From NCBI RefSeq assembly GCF_016097555.1, contig NC_054703.1:12557554-12621553 (forward strand): DNA of 64,000 nucleotides. Reading direction: 5' to 3'. Every line of letters begins with the position of its first letter. Within the stretch, counting starts at the first letter, position 1. This DNA is from Gigantopelta aegis. Taxonomy: Eukaryota > Mollusca > Gastropoda > Neomphalida > Peltospiridae. Below are positions 20,065 to 29,966 of the stretch, piece after piece. The notes under the pieces were generated by a model that searched no databases, was not told where the DNA came from, and saw nothing but the letters and a program-made list of their open reading frames with translations. The position numbers and the translations under genes are program-made.

Positions 20065-20643
20065 CAATCTAATTAAAATTAGCTCCACTATTACATGTGG
20101 ATCTGGAGCTCATGTCCACCAATCAAAACCTTACTTGCAGAATCCTACCAGTGATTTAAAACTAATTTGAAAACATTCCGAATTATCCTGAGGGTATACG
20201 ACATGTTTCGTGTGAATTACGAATGCCTTAAAACATGTTTTATTTTATAAAATAAATAATTTGTAATGTAAAACTGAAGACTGATTTAGTTTTTTTTAAT
20301 TTTATAAATAAATAAATAATTTTTAATGTAAAATTGAAGACTGATAACCCACCCCGTACGTATTGGTATGGTTCGCTGTACTGCGGCCACTAAAATAGAT
20401 TCGCCCGATATTTTTAGAATTTGTATGCTCCCAAATAACGTTATAAAAGGCGAAGTGTGATTGGTCAATATTTAAATTATTATTTACAGACGAAATGTTA
20501 CCTGGACATTGGGGACTACGCAGTGTTGTTAGTTTTACATCACTGGCAGGATTCTGCAAGTAAGGTTTTGATTGGTAGACATGAGCTCCAACTGGCTGTC
20601 TTTAGATCCACATGTAATAGTGGAGCTAATTTTAATTAGATTG
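20065..20643. mobile_element. Mutator-like MITE, copy 3 (inverted relative to copies 1 and 2)
   Basis: 579 bp, with the same inverted ends. Flanks gaagtcgca (20056-20064) and gaagacgca (20644-20652) make a 9-bp duplication with one mismatch. An internal tandem duplication (aaactgaagactgattt / aaattgaagactgat) lengthens it. Confidence 0.85.
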
Positions 20644-20652
20644 GAAGACGCA

Positions 20653-21930
20653 GTAACCCAATTGGCTAATTAACCAGCCAATCAACATCGTTAGATAATC
20701 AACCAAGATAGGACACTAATTATCGCCTATTTTTTGCAGCACTCTCATTGGTTCAATCCAGCCCCCACTACACCTAACTGTAAATAAACTGCACAAATTT
20801 GTCTTTGCACCCGCACCATGTTTTTTTTATTTTATTACTGATGCATTCCATCCTAGCTAACTAAGGTAAGTCAACTAGGGTTCCAGAAGCAAAGACATGC
20901 AGGGAAAACCGATACCCAACTATCCAGATAGCCTGAAGACAAACCAAGTAAGCCCACTAAAATCCTATATTTAGGGGGCGGGAATCAAAACTCTTCAAAC
21001 TAAGTACCTAGATTGGTGCATATATGTATACAATTGCTACTTGCCACCGTTAGTTTCGTTTTATTGCATTGGTAATAAAGTTAAGTATGCCAAGCACTAG
21101 ACTTTTTAAACCAATACCTACACTATAAGGGTTTAACCCTTCAAATTAGATAGCTAGGCTAGTTTAACTCCCCCTCCGTCATTGTATTCAATGCTATACA
21201 AGGACGGAGGGGGATGGGTGGTCATGAATGACCGTTGAACTCACTAGAATAGGGACTTAAGACAATAGGTACAACCTTAACACAAAACTAGGATTCACAC
21301 ACAGACTACACGCTCACTGCATCAGTACACATGGTGCATTGACTAATGATAACAATGCACCCGCCCCCATTTAATGGCCTAGCACGTACTCTAATAAGGA
21401 ACCGGTCAAAAGAATACCGGTCCGAGTAAACAACTGCAATGCATCCAGGGGAAGCTGAACAAAAGAATATCGGTCTCCCCCACCCAAACCCCCAATACTT
21501 GCTGCTGGTAATAACTTAGTACTTGGTGATGCCTCGACCAGAAGCGGTCAGGCCCTTTATAAGGGCCCTATGGGCAACCTAGGGAGACACCACAGCATCG
21601 TAGAGGTCTAAAAGTAACGAGCTACTCTCAATTCACTAATATCAAAACCTATATTAGCTAGGCCATTTACCTTTCGACCTACCGTTCAAAATTGCGCCAA
21701 ATTCCCTCGATCAAAATTGCGCACCCTTTTCTCTTTGGCATTTAACTGCTCCATTCAAATTCCATAGCACCACCACCACCCCCACCCGCCTGCTACCGAT
21801 TTGATCGGGCTACTGGTGCTCCCTTGCACCTGCCAGTGCAGGCGGTCCCTCCTCTCCCCTCCCCCCACCTTTCCTGTCATGGACAGGCGTGCGTACAACA
21901 GCTTGTTCTGAGTGCAGGTACAACCCTATG
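20653..21930. other. No gene recognised; one strong hairpin at 21169-21213
   Basis: ccccctccgtcattgta faces tacaaggacggaggggg across an 11-base loop, a 17-bp stem with one mismatch. Otherwise unique-looking sequence. Confidence 0.45.
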
Positions 21931-21933
21931 ACA

Positions 21934-22098
21934 TGACATGACAAGGACCACACAGATATTGAGAGAAGACACCCGCTGTCGCCACTTCATGGGCTACTTT
22001 TTTTCGATTAGCAGCAAGGGATCTTTTATATGCACCATCCCACAGGCAGGATAGTTCATAACACGGTCTTTGATATACCAGTTGTGGAGCACTGGCTT
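21934..22098 (-). repeat. SINE core fragment (reverse)
   Basis: aaggaccacacagatattga through ttgatataccagttgtggag; both ends are missing. Confidence 0.8.
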
Positions 22099-22283
22099 TG
22101 AGTTTGATTTATGACTTTTCAAGCTTCTGCGACTATTAGAAAAACGTTTTGCACACACCTCACATTTAAACGATTTATAAAGAGGATGAGTTTGATTTAT
22201 GACTTTTCAAGCTGCGACTATGAGTAAAACGTTTTGCACAAACCTCACATTTAAACGATTTATAAAGGGTGTGAGTTTGATTT
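22099..22283 (-). repeat. Out-of-frame copies of the last finger of zinc-finger gene 2
   Basis: tgagtttgatttatgac recurs at 22099, 22187 and 22272 (periods 88 and 85 bp); the unit nearest the gene includes its stop codon. Canonical finger repeats here are 84 bp. The extra bases put these fingers out of frame, and they lie downstream of the stop. Confidence 0.8.
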
Positions 22284-23570
22284 ATGACTTTTCAAGCTGC
22301 GACTATAAGAAAAACGTTTTGCACACACCTCACATTTAAAAGGCTTAACACCAGTGTGGATCTGCATATGAGATTTCAAGGTAGTACTCCGAGCGAAACA
22401 TTTTGCACAGACCTCACATTTGAAAGGCTTGACACCAGTGTGGATCAACATATGCCGTTTCAAGGCAGACAACGATGAAATACATTTTGCACACACCTCG
22501 CATTTAAAAGGTCTAACACCAGTATGAACCTGCATATGTTTTTTTAAGTTGGAATTGAGTGAACAACATTTTGCACACACCTCACATTTGAAAGGTTTAA
22601 CAGGGTGAATCAACATATGCTGTTTCAAGCTTCTATTCCGAGAGAAACCCTTGGTACACACCTCGCACACAAATGGCTTATCAGTGTGTATCAACGCATG
22701 TTCTTCTAATACAGAAGGTAGCCAGAAACGTTCGTCACAAACAGGAGACTTGAAAGTTTTTACAACAGTATGAATCGACATATGTTTGTTCAAGTTGGAC
22801 TTGAGAAAGAAACATTTTGCACACACCTGGCATTTAAAAGGCTTAACACCAGTGTGCACGACCTGGTGTAGTTTCAAGTGACTGTTATATGTGAAACGTT
22901 TTGCACACACCTCACATTTAACAGGTTTAATGCCAGTGTGAATCGTCATATGAGATTTCAAGGTGGAACTCAGAGCAAAATGTTTTCCACACACCTCACA
23001 TTTGAACTTCTTAATTCCAGTGTGAATCAGCATATGTTGTTTCAAGAGAAAATTCCGATGAAAAGACTTTCTGCACACCTCACACTGATATGGTTTTTCA
23101 CCAGTGTGGATCCTCATATGCCGCTTAATGTGATACTTGTTAGAGAAACACTTTAAACATATCCCACATTGGAAAGGTTTTTCAGAAGAATGTTTTGATG
23201 TTTGAACTTCCAGATCAGGGCTCTTTTCACAATGTTTTGACGAGACACATATCTCATCACTGCTAGTCATGCTGCTTTCTACTTCCAGATCAGAGCTCTT
23301 TTCACAATGTTTTGACGAGACACATATCTCATCACTGCTAGTCATGCTGCTTAGAACTTCCAGATCAGGGTTCTTTTCACAATGTTTTGATGGGACACAT
23401 ATCTCATCACTGCTAGTCATACTGCCTAGAACTTCCAGATCAGGGTTCTTTTCACAATGTTTTGATGGGACACATACCTCATCACTGCTAGACACACTGC
23501 CTTCTACTTTCAGAGCAGGACTCTTTTCACAATGTTTTGACGAGACACATATCTTATCACTGCTAGACAT
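22260..23570 (-). CDS. C2H2 zinc-finger protein 2 with five leader repeats
   Basis: 436 residues from the ATG at 23570, chosen because it aligns with the MS-x-x-D starts of the other three genes. The N-terminal third is five in-frame copies of a 25-residue unit (SMTSSDEICVSSKHCEK then PDLEV; 75 bp each). Then come 11 C2H2 fingers with HTGVKPFKCEVC linkers. The sixth has lost its first Cys (FKSPVC) and the eighth has Cys for the core Phe. The last has the longer H-x4-H spacing. Probably a nuclear DNA-binding protein; target unknown. The acidic, serine-rich repeats could be a protein-interaction region, which is a guess. A SINE fragment and untranslated finger copies lie downstream. Confidence 0.9.
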   Translation of the reverse strand: MSSSDKICVSSKHCEKSPALKVEGSVSSSDEVCVPSKHCEKNPDLEVLGSMTSSDEICVPSKHCEKNPDLEVLSSMTSSDEICVSSKHCEKSSDLEVESSMTSSDEICVSSKHCEKSPDLEVQTSKHSSEKPFQCGICLKCFSNKYHIKRHMRIHTGEKPYQCEVCRKSFHRNFLLKQHMLIHTGIKKFKCEVCGKHFALSSTLKSHMTIHTGIKPVKCEVCAKRFTYNSHLKLHQVVHTGVKPFKCQVCAKCFFLKSNLNKHMSIHTVVKTFKSPVCDERFWLPSVLEEHALIHTDKPFVCEVCTKGFSRNRSLKQHMLIHPVKPFKCEVCAKCCSLNSNLKKHMQVHTGVRPFKCEVCAKCISSLSALKRHMLIHTGVKPFKCEVCAKCFARSTTLKSHMQIHTGVKPFKCEVCAKRFSYSRSLKSHKSNSHPL

Positions 23571-23715
23571 ACTGCCTTGAATACAGATGATCGTCAATGT
23601 TTGGAATAGTACAATTTATATCACAATGTCTTGTTTTGTTACGACTGTCCAAATCCAGCCTGGGATAAACAGTTGCTGCTGTCTCTCCAAAGTTGTAGTG
23701 CAAAGAGAAGTACTG
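23571..23715 (-). other. 5' UTR and splice acceptor of zinc-finger gene 2
   Basis: Reverse strand ttctgtttcag ends at 23713, matching the acceptors of genes 1, 3 and 4. The exon starts at 23712. Confidence 0.7.
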
Positions 23716-24059
23716 AAACAGAACCAGTAAATATAAAAATGAAATACTAACTAAGAGTTGAGTAACGAGCCAAGACATGTCTTTTTGTAACAACTTGAGA
23801 TATGCCCATTTCTGTTAATGTTTTTTTTTTTTTCCATGGCAAGCTTATTTTTGTTAACTAACACGTCTGGAAGCCCACCACTTTCAGTGCTCATTTAAGT
23901 TTGATACTAATCATACAAGAAATCTGCGAAGTTAAAGTTCAATATCCAAAGTGAAAAAACAATTAAAGAAACACAGAGGAAATGTGTTTACAGAAATGAA
24001 TAGAGAAATCAATATTTGAGAGAAATACTTCTGTGAGATAATGCACTCTAATTTTTATT
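23716..24059. other. Intron or upstream region of zinc-finger gene 2
   Basis: Contains the conserved ctaagagttgagta block (branch-point region on the minus strand) just beyond the acceptor. No first exon is identified. Confidence 0.4.
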
Positions 24060-24237
24060 CAGGCCCGTAAAGCGCGCGGGGGGGGGGGGGGGGGGGGGGG
24101 GGGGGGTCACGTGCCCCCTCCCCCACTTGTGAGCCTTTTTCATCACATCAATGTTTGCCATTATAACCAAAATTAGATATAGAGTTTTTACCCGATCCGT
24201 CAGTGCCCCTACTCCCAAAGTCATTCCTACGGGCCTG
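24060..24237. mobile_element. MITE with caggcccgta ends and long G-run
   Basis: The ends caggcccgta and tacgggcctg are inverted. The flanks are ttatt on both sides (24055-24059, 24238-24242). About 38 G near the left end. Same family as 38032-38196 and 53505-53704. Confidence 0.75.
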
Positions 24238-24456
24238 TTATTATAATATGTTACACAGGTACAAACAGATCTATACACAGCTGGATAGAGACAGGTAGTG
24301 ATGTTCCAGTTATCCATTATAATCGAAATTTGTGTCTATTCCGTGGAACATGGTCTTTATAATTCAAATCATTCTCATATTCATATAATTCTAACCATCT
24401 GTGTAATTGAGAATTGATCAGTTGGTGCACACGTATTGTAACCGACTCCAGCTGAT

Positions 24457-26235
24457 TCCCAACACCAGGCAGACCAGACATCCACAAAGTAGCACCATTC
24501 TCCTGCCACTCCTATCTCATTATCTTTCCTTGCTTTCCACACCAGGCAGGACAGACGTCCACAAAGTAGCACCATTCTCCTGCCACTCCTATCTCATTAT
24601 CTTTCCTTGCTTTCCACACCAGGCAGGACAGACGTCCACAAAGTAGCACCATTCTCCTGCCACTCCTATCTCATTATCTTTCCTTGCTTTCCACACCAGG
24701 CAGGACAGACACCCACAAAGTAGCACCATTCTCCTGCCACTCCTATCTCATTATCTTTCCTTGCTTTCCACACCAGGCAGGACAGACACCCACAAAGTAG
24801 CACCATTCTCCTGCCACTCCTATCTCATTATCTTTCCTTGCTTTCCACACCAGGCAGGACAGACACCCACAAAGTAGCACCATTCTCCTGCCACTCCTAT
24901 CTCATTATCTTTCCTTGCTTTCCACACCAGGCAGGACAGACACCCACAAAGTAGCACCATTCTCCTGCCACTCCTATCTCATTATCTTTCCTTGCTTTCC
25001 ACACCAGGCAGGACAGACATCCACAAAGTAGCACCATTCTCCTGCCACTCCTATCTCATTATCTTTCCTTGCTTTGTGCAGGACAGACATCCACAAAGTA
25101 GCACCATTCTCCTGCCACTCCTATCTCATTATCTTTCCTTGCTTTCCACACCAGGCAGGACAGACATCCACAAAGTAGCACCATTCTCCTGCCACTCTTA
25201 TCTCATTATCTTTCCTTGCTTTCCACACCAGGCAGACCAAACATCCACAAAGTAGCACCATTCTCCTGCCACTCTTATCTCATTATCTTTCCTTGCTTTC
25301 CACACCGAGCAGGCCAGACATCCACAAAGTAGCACCATTCTCCTGCCACTCCTATCTCATTATCTTTCCTTGCTTTCCACACCAGGCAGACCAAACATCC
25401 ACAAAGTAGCACCATTCTCCTGCCACTCTTATCTCATTATCTTTCCTGCTTTCCACACCGAGCAGGCCAGACATCCACAAAGTAGCACCATTCTCCTGCC
25501 ACTCCTATCTCATTATCTTTCCTTGCTTTCCACACCAGGCAGGACAGACATCCACAAAGTAGCACCATTCTCCTGCCACTCTTATCTCATTATCTTTCCT
25601 TGCTTTCCACACCAGGCAGACCAAACATCCACAAAGTAGCACCATTCTCCTGCCACTCTTATCTCATTATCTTTCCTTGCTTTCCACACCAGGCAGACCA
25701 AACATCCACAAAGTAGCACCATTCTCCTGCCACTCTTATCTCATTATCTTTCCTTGCTTTCCACACCAGGCAGACCAAACATCCACAAAGTAGCACCATT
25801 CTCCTGCCACTCTTATCTCATTATCTTTCCTTGCTTTCCACACCGAGCAGGCCAGACATCCACAAAGTAGCACCATTCTCCTGCCACTCCTATCTCATTA
25901 TCTTTCCTTGCTTTCCACACCAGGCAGGACAGGCGTCCACAAAGTAGCACCATTCTCCTGCCACTCCTATCTCATTATCTTTCCTTGCTTTCCACACCAG
26001 GCAGGACAGGCGTCCACAAAGTAGCACCATTCTCCTGCCACTCCTATCTCATTATCTTTCCTTGCTTTCCACACCAGGCAGGAAAGGCGTCCACAAAGTA
26101 GCACCATTCTCCTACACTCCTATCTCATTCTTTCATTTTCGTTCCTTGCTTTCCACACCAGGCAGACCAAACATCCACAAAGAAGCACCATTCTCCTGCC
26201 ACTCTTATCTCATTCTGCCATTTTCTTTCCTTGCT
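24457..26235. repeat. 77-bp minisatellite, about 23 units
   Basis: The unit contains aaagtagcaccattctcctg and ctcattatctttccttgctt. Variant types (gacagacgtcc, gacagacaccc, gaccaaacatcc, gagcaggccagac) occur in runs of identical neighbours, as expected from local unequal exchange or slippage. One unit has a 13-bp deletion. The ORFs reading MLSTPGRTD are repeat artefacts. Confidence 0.95.
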
Positions 26236-26408
26236 TTCCATCTAGTGCACCACGACTGGTATATCAAAGACAGTAGTATGTGTTATCCTGTTTGTGGGAT
26301 GATGCAAGTAAAATATCCCTTGCTACTAATTGAAAAATGTAGCAGGCTACCAAATGTTTGACACCCAATAGCCGATGATTAACAAATCAGTGTGCTGTAG
26401 TGGTGTCT
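26236..26408 (+). repeat. SINE, head missing
   Basis: ctagtgcaccacgactggta to gacacccaatagccgatgat; starts at the end of the minisatellite. Confidence 0.8.
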
Positions 26409-26905
26409 TTCATTTAGTTTCAGGTTATTTCCATGCTTATATCCAATTACTGTTCCAGCTCGCTGTCCTGGACACACACCTGTCCTGGACACACACACCC
26501 TTCCTGGACACACACACGCCTGTCCTGGACACATGCACACCTGTCCTGGACACACACACGCCTGTCCTGGGCACACGCCTGTCCTGGACACACACACGCC
26601 TGTCCTGGACACACGCCTGTCCTGGACACACACACCCCCGTCTTAGACACACACCTGTCCTGGGCACACACACACACCTGTCCTGGACACACACATGCCT
26701 GTCCTGGGCACACACACGCCTGTCCTGGGCACACACACGCCTGTCCTGGGCACACACACGCCTGTCCTGGACACACGCCTGTCCTGGATACACACCTGTC
26801 CTGGACACACATACCTGTCCTGGACACACACGCCTGTCCTGAACACACACGTCTGTCCTGGACACACACACGCCTGTCCTGGACACATACCTCAGCTAGA
26901 TATTA
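26408..26905 (-). repeat. SINE (CTGTCCTGG subfamily) expanded into a minisatellite
   Basis: The left part reads as a reversed SINE 3' end (ccatgcttatatccaattac). The SINE's single ctgtcctgggcacacacct is then replaced by about 20 tandem units of ctgtcctggacacacac(acgc), after which cctcagctaga resumes SINE-like sequence. Long ORFs on both strands (up to 157 codons) are artefacts of the repeat. Confidence 0.85.
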
Positions 26906-26932
26906 ATGGGCATAGTGATTTGGCTCTCACTA

Positions 26933-27625
26933 AAAGTTTGTTTTATTTAATGACACCTCTAAAGCATGCTGATTTATTAATCATGGGCTATTGAATATCA
27001 AACATTCAGTGATTTTGACATATACTCTCACTACATTTTTCCATTAGTAGGAAGATATTTTATATGCACAGTACCATATACAGGATAGCACATACCACGA
27101 CCTTTGATACACCAGCTGTGGTGTACTAGCTGGAATTAGAAGTAACCCAATGGGTCAACCGATGGGAATCGACCCCAGACCGACCACGCATCAAGAAAGA
27201 AAGAAAGAAATGTTTTATTTAACGATGCACTCAACACATTATTTTACGGTTATATGGCATCAGACATATGGTTAAGGACCACACAGATTTTGAGAGGAAA
27301 CCCACTGTCGCCACTACATGGGCTACTCTTCCGATTAGCAGCAAGGGATCTTTTATTTGTGCTTCCCACAAGCAGGATAGCACAAACCATGGCCTTTGTT
27401 GAACCAGTTATGGATCACTGGTCAGTGCAAGTGGTTTACACCTACCCATTGAGCCTTGCGAAGCACTCACTCAGGGTTTGGAGTCGGTATCTGGATTAAA
27501 AATCCCATGCCTCGACTGGGATCCGAACCCAGTACCTACCAGCCTGTAGACCGATGGCCTACCACGACGCCCCCGAGGCCGGTGACCACGCATCAGGAAA
27601 GCACTTTATCACTGGGCTACATCCG
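26933..27625 (-). repeat. Outer SINE (reverse), split by another SINE
   Basis: Tail tttgttttatttaatgacac at the left, core and gggaatcgaccccagaccga; the remaining head reappears after 27583 (accacgcatcaggaaagc). Confidence 0.8.
27194..27583 (-). repeat. Inner full-length SINE (reverse)
   Basis: From the agaaagaaagaaatgtttta tail to the cccccgaggccgg head, flanked by gaccacgcatca at 27182-27193 and 27584-27595. Confidence 0.9.
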
Positions 27626-28183
27626 GACCTTGGCTGCTACTTCTACACCTAATGACTCACTAAACCTCGTTCTCCCTAACTTAACCGTAACCTAATCATA
27701 AACCTAAGCCTGGGACAGTGTGTGTTGTGACTTGGTGTTTACGATATAACCAATGATTCATTAATACTCACTCAACCTTTCTTATGGGGCTTTGGGAAAC
27801 CTTTCCGCCTAAACTCCTTGAGCCTAAATTTACTGTGATCAGCTATCAATATAATTTATAAATAAATTAATTTAGATTTGCACAACAAAATATTGCGCTA
27901 CCTATGTCAAAATTGTTAGTTTAGTATAGTTATTAATGGCAAATATTTTATTTATAGGCGCAGTCAAATTTTTTAATTCGCCTACACCCATATAAGTAAG
28001 AAAGTGTTGTCCCGAGTCAGACCCTCGATGTTATCGGAGGTCGAACACGGGATGGGCGTGTTTGAAACCCTAGTGGTATATGAGCACATAAGCTACTGCA
28101 TAACATGGTATGTTAAGTATTTATTATTTACAGAAAAGTACACTTATAACGAATATGCTTAGAATAAACTACTGCATAACATG
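27626..28183. other. No gene recognised
   Basis: Unremarkable AT-rich sequence. A segment near 28015-28080 (tcggaggtcgaacacgggat) looks repeat-like but could not be assigned. Confidence 0.4.
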
Positions 28184-28187
28184 TTAA

Positions 28188-29403
28188 AGGAGAGGACAAT
28201 TAAGGCATTTGGCCTGGTATGCATATTCAACGATATATAATGCACATTATTGCTTAATATCAACACGTATAATCGTATAGTTAATTAATAAAACGGTTAA
28301 ATGTGACGACTATTATATGTAACGGGCGCAGCCATTTTGTACCATCTCAGTGAGTACGCCCTCTGGCGAGCTGGTGGTTACGTAATACTTAACGCGTCAC
28401 GTCAGGAATGAGCCTTAGAACTAGAGAAACACAATCTACCTGGTTTTTGCAGGATGATAAATAGTCATACATTGCAATGTTCTGTAATAATACACATCCC
28501 AGTAAGCCAGCAATAAGTATATCTAGCACTATATATATTATTTTTCAATACAAAATAAAATACCATTGTCAAAGTGGCTACACAACAAGTCGAAACAGTT
28601 AACAATGTTTTGCCCATGCATTAACCTACGTACTGAAATGATACACGGAGTGTTTTCTTAGTTAATTGGTTTATGCTGTTAGTTGCTTATACCTATGATT
28701 CCTGATTGGCAGGTGTGTATTTGATTGGTAACCAGACGAGCCAATTAATTGACGCCGTCTAGACACAAAAATACATACCGGTATTGTGGAATATTACCTG
28801 TCGCCCCTAAAATTGTAATGGACATGGTTTATTACTGCAAATAGTTCTGTAAAACTATTGATTAAGTAGACTTTTTCATCTAAAACCACAGAACTGACCA
28901 ATTACGTAGTCCCAAAGAAAAGAAAATTATCATTTGGGTATCGTGGGTTGTCGTTTTTGCTCCAACGTACCATATCAATAGGCGTAATAGTGTACATTTT
29001 TCCTTTGGATTATTAAACAGAGAAAAATACTATAACCCCATTTTGTTCCGTTAATGCAACTTGAAATATATTTAGTTAAATAGTTTATTATATTATTACA
29101 TCATTTATGCTGTTTTACAAGTCAGGTTGATCAAAGAGAAGCGCCTTGTCGAAAGTTACTGCTCTTGTTTACACTGTACATACAGGAGATGGTCAGGAGC
29201 TGACGTCACTTCGCCCCAAGCTATCCCACCGGACGTCACAAAAACGAAACAAAATGGCGGCCCCCAGTTAGCAGGAATAATCATGTGTTTTTTTTATTAA
29301 CTCTAAAATTACGCGTTTTTCATTTGCTAAAATGTCAATATGTGTTGGTGGTCCGGGTATGCATCTTTCCAACACAAGGCTCTTGTTTGAGTTGACCCTA
29401 CCT
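28188..29403. mobile_element. TTAA-flanked element with diverged long inverted repeats
   Basis: TTAA lies on both sides (28184-28187, 29404-29407). The left end aggagaggacaa and reverse of the right end aggtagggtcaa agree imperfectly. Further in, gccattttgt and gacgtcag blocks recur inverted. No transposase. TTAA targets are used by piggyBac and Kolobok families; which one is unknown. Confidence 0.5.
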
Positions 29404-29407
29404 TTAA

Positions 29408-29883
29408 GGACTGGGGAAGGGGGTTACTTAATTCAAGCATATGTACAATGACAGATTCCAGCCAATTCTACGGGGGTCAGTTGTTTTTCAAGGGGTGGCG
29501 ACGTGCTCCATGCAATCCTTTCCCACCCGGACTATTTTCCTGAACTAACCGGATTTTACCGAACGTCCCGGCGTGTCACAACAATGAGGGACCGCGCCCA
29601 TGTTCTATTTCGAATATCAGATATTGAGACTGTAACATTCGCCGAGAGTGAAATGAATTTTTGTGGGCAAAACTAAGCAACATGTACAAGTTATACATTA
29701 GTATACATGAACCCCAAGATATACCATATCATAGTTTGTAATTTATAAATGAAAAACATACCGAATTGCTCTAATTAAATGAATAAACATACCGAATAAC
29801 AACCAGGCTATCACAAAGGAAATGGTCACGAGAAAGCTATTCTGACCTGTTGTTCGGACCATTACGTACCATAGTTATTCGGA
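29408..29883. other. No gene; contains a paralogous empty site at 29803-29807
   Basis: 29760-29880 is similar to 33720-33935. The copy here reads accaggctatcacaaagg without the MITE present at 33766-33873. Confidence 0.6.
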
Positions 29884-29966
29884 TAAAAAAGAAAGTAATG
29901 TTTTATTTAACGACGCACTCAACACATTTTATTTATGGTTATATGGCGTCAGACATATGGTAGCGA
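29884..29966 (-). repeat. SINE tail fragment (reverse)
   Basis: gtaatgttttatttaacgac to ggcgtcagacatatggta. Confidence 0.8.

Noticed and set aside
23563-23793. Hydrophobic ORF upstream of zinc-finger gene 2, resembling a signal anchor
   Set aside because: It crosses the conserved splice acceptor at 23713 and is out of frame with the fingers; it reads intron and UTR.
24078-24107. Long G-run as an assembly gap marker
   Set aside because: Similar runs occur inside the same MITE family at other sites, so it is probably real, though its exact length is unreliable.
24407-26361. Repeated ORFs beginning MLSTPGRTD
   Set aside because: They follow the 77-bp minisatellite and end whenever the non-triplet period changes frame.
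26375-26906. Overlapping ORFs of 140-157 codons on both strands rich in CPGHT or SRTG
   Set aside because: They are readings of the ctgtcctggacacac minisatellite in several frames. There is no start context, domain or splice signal.
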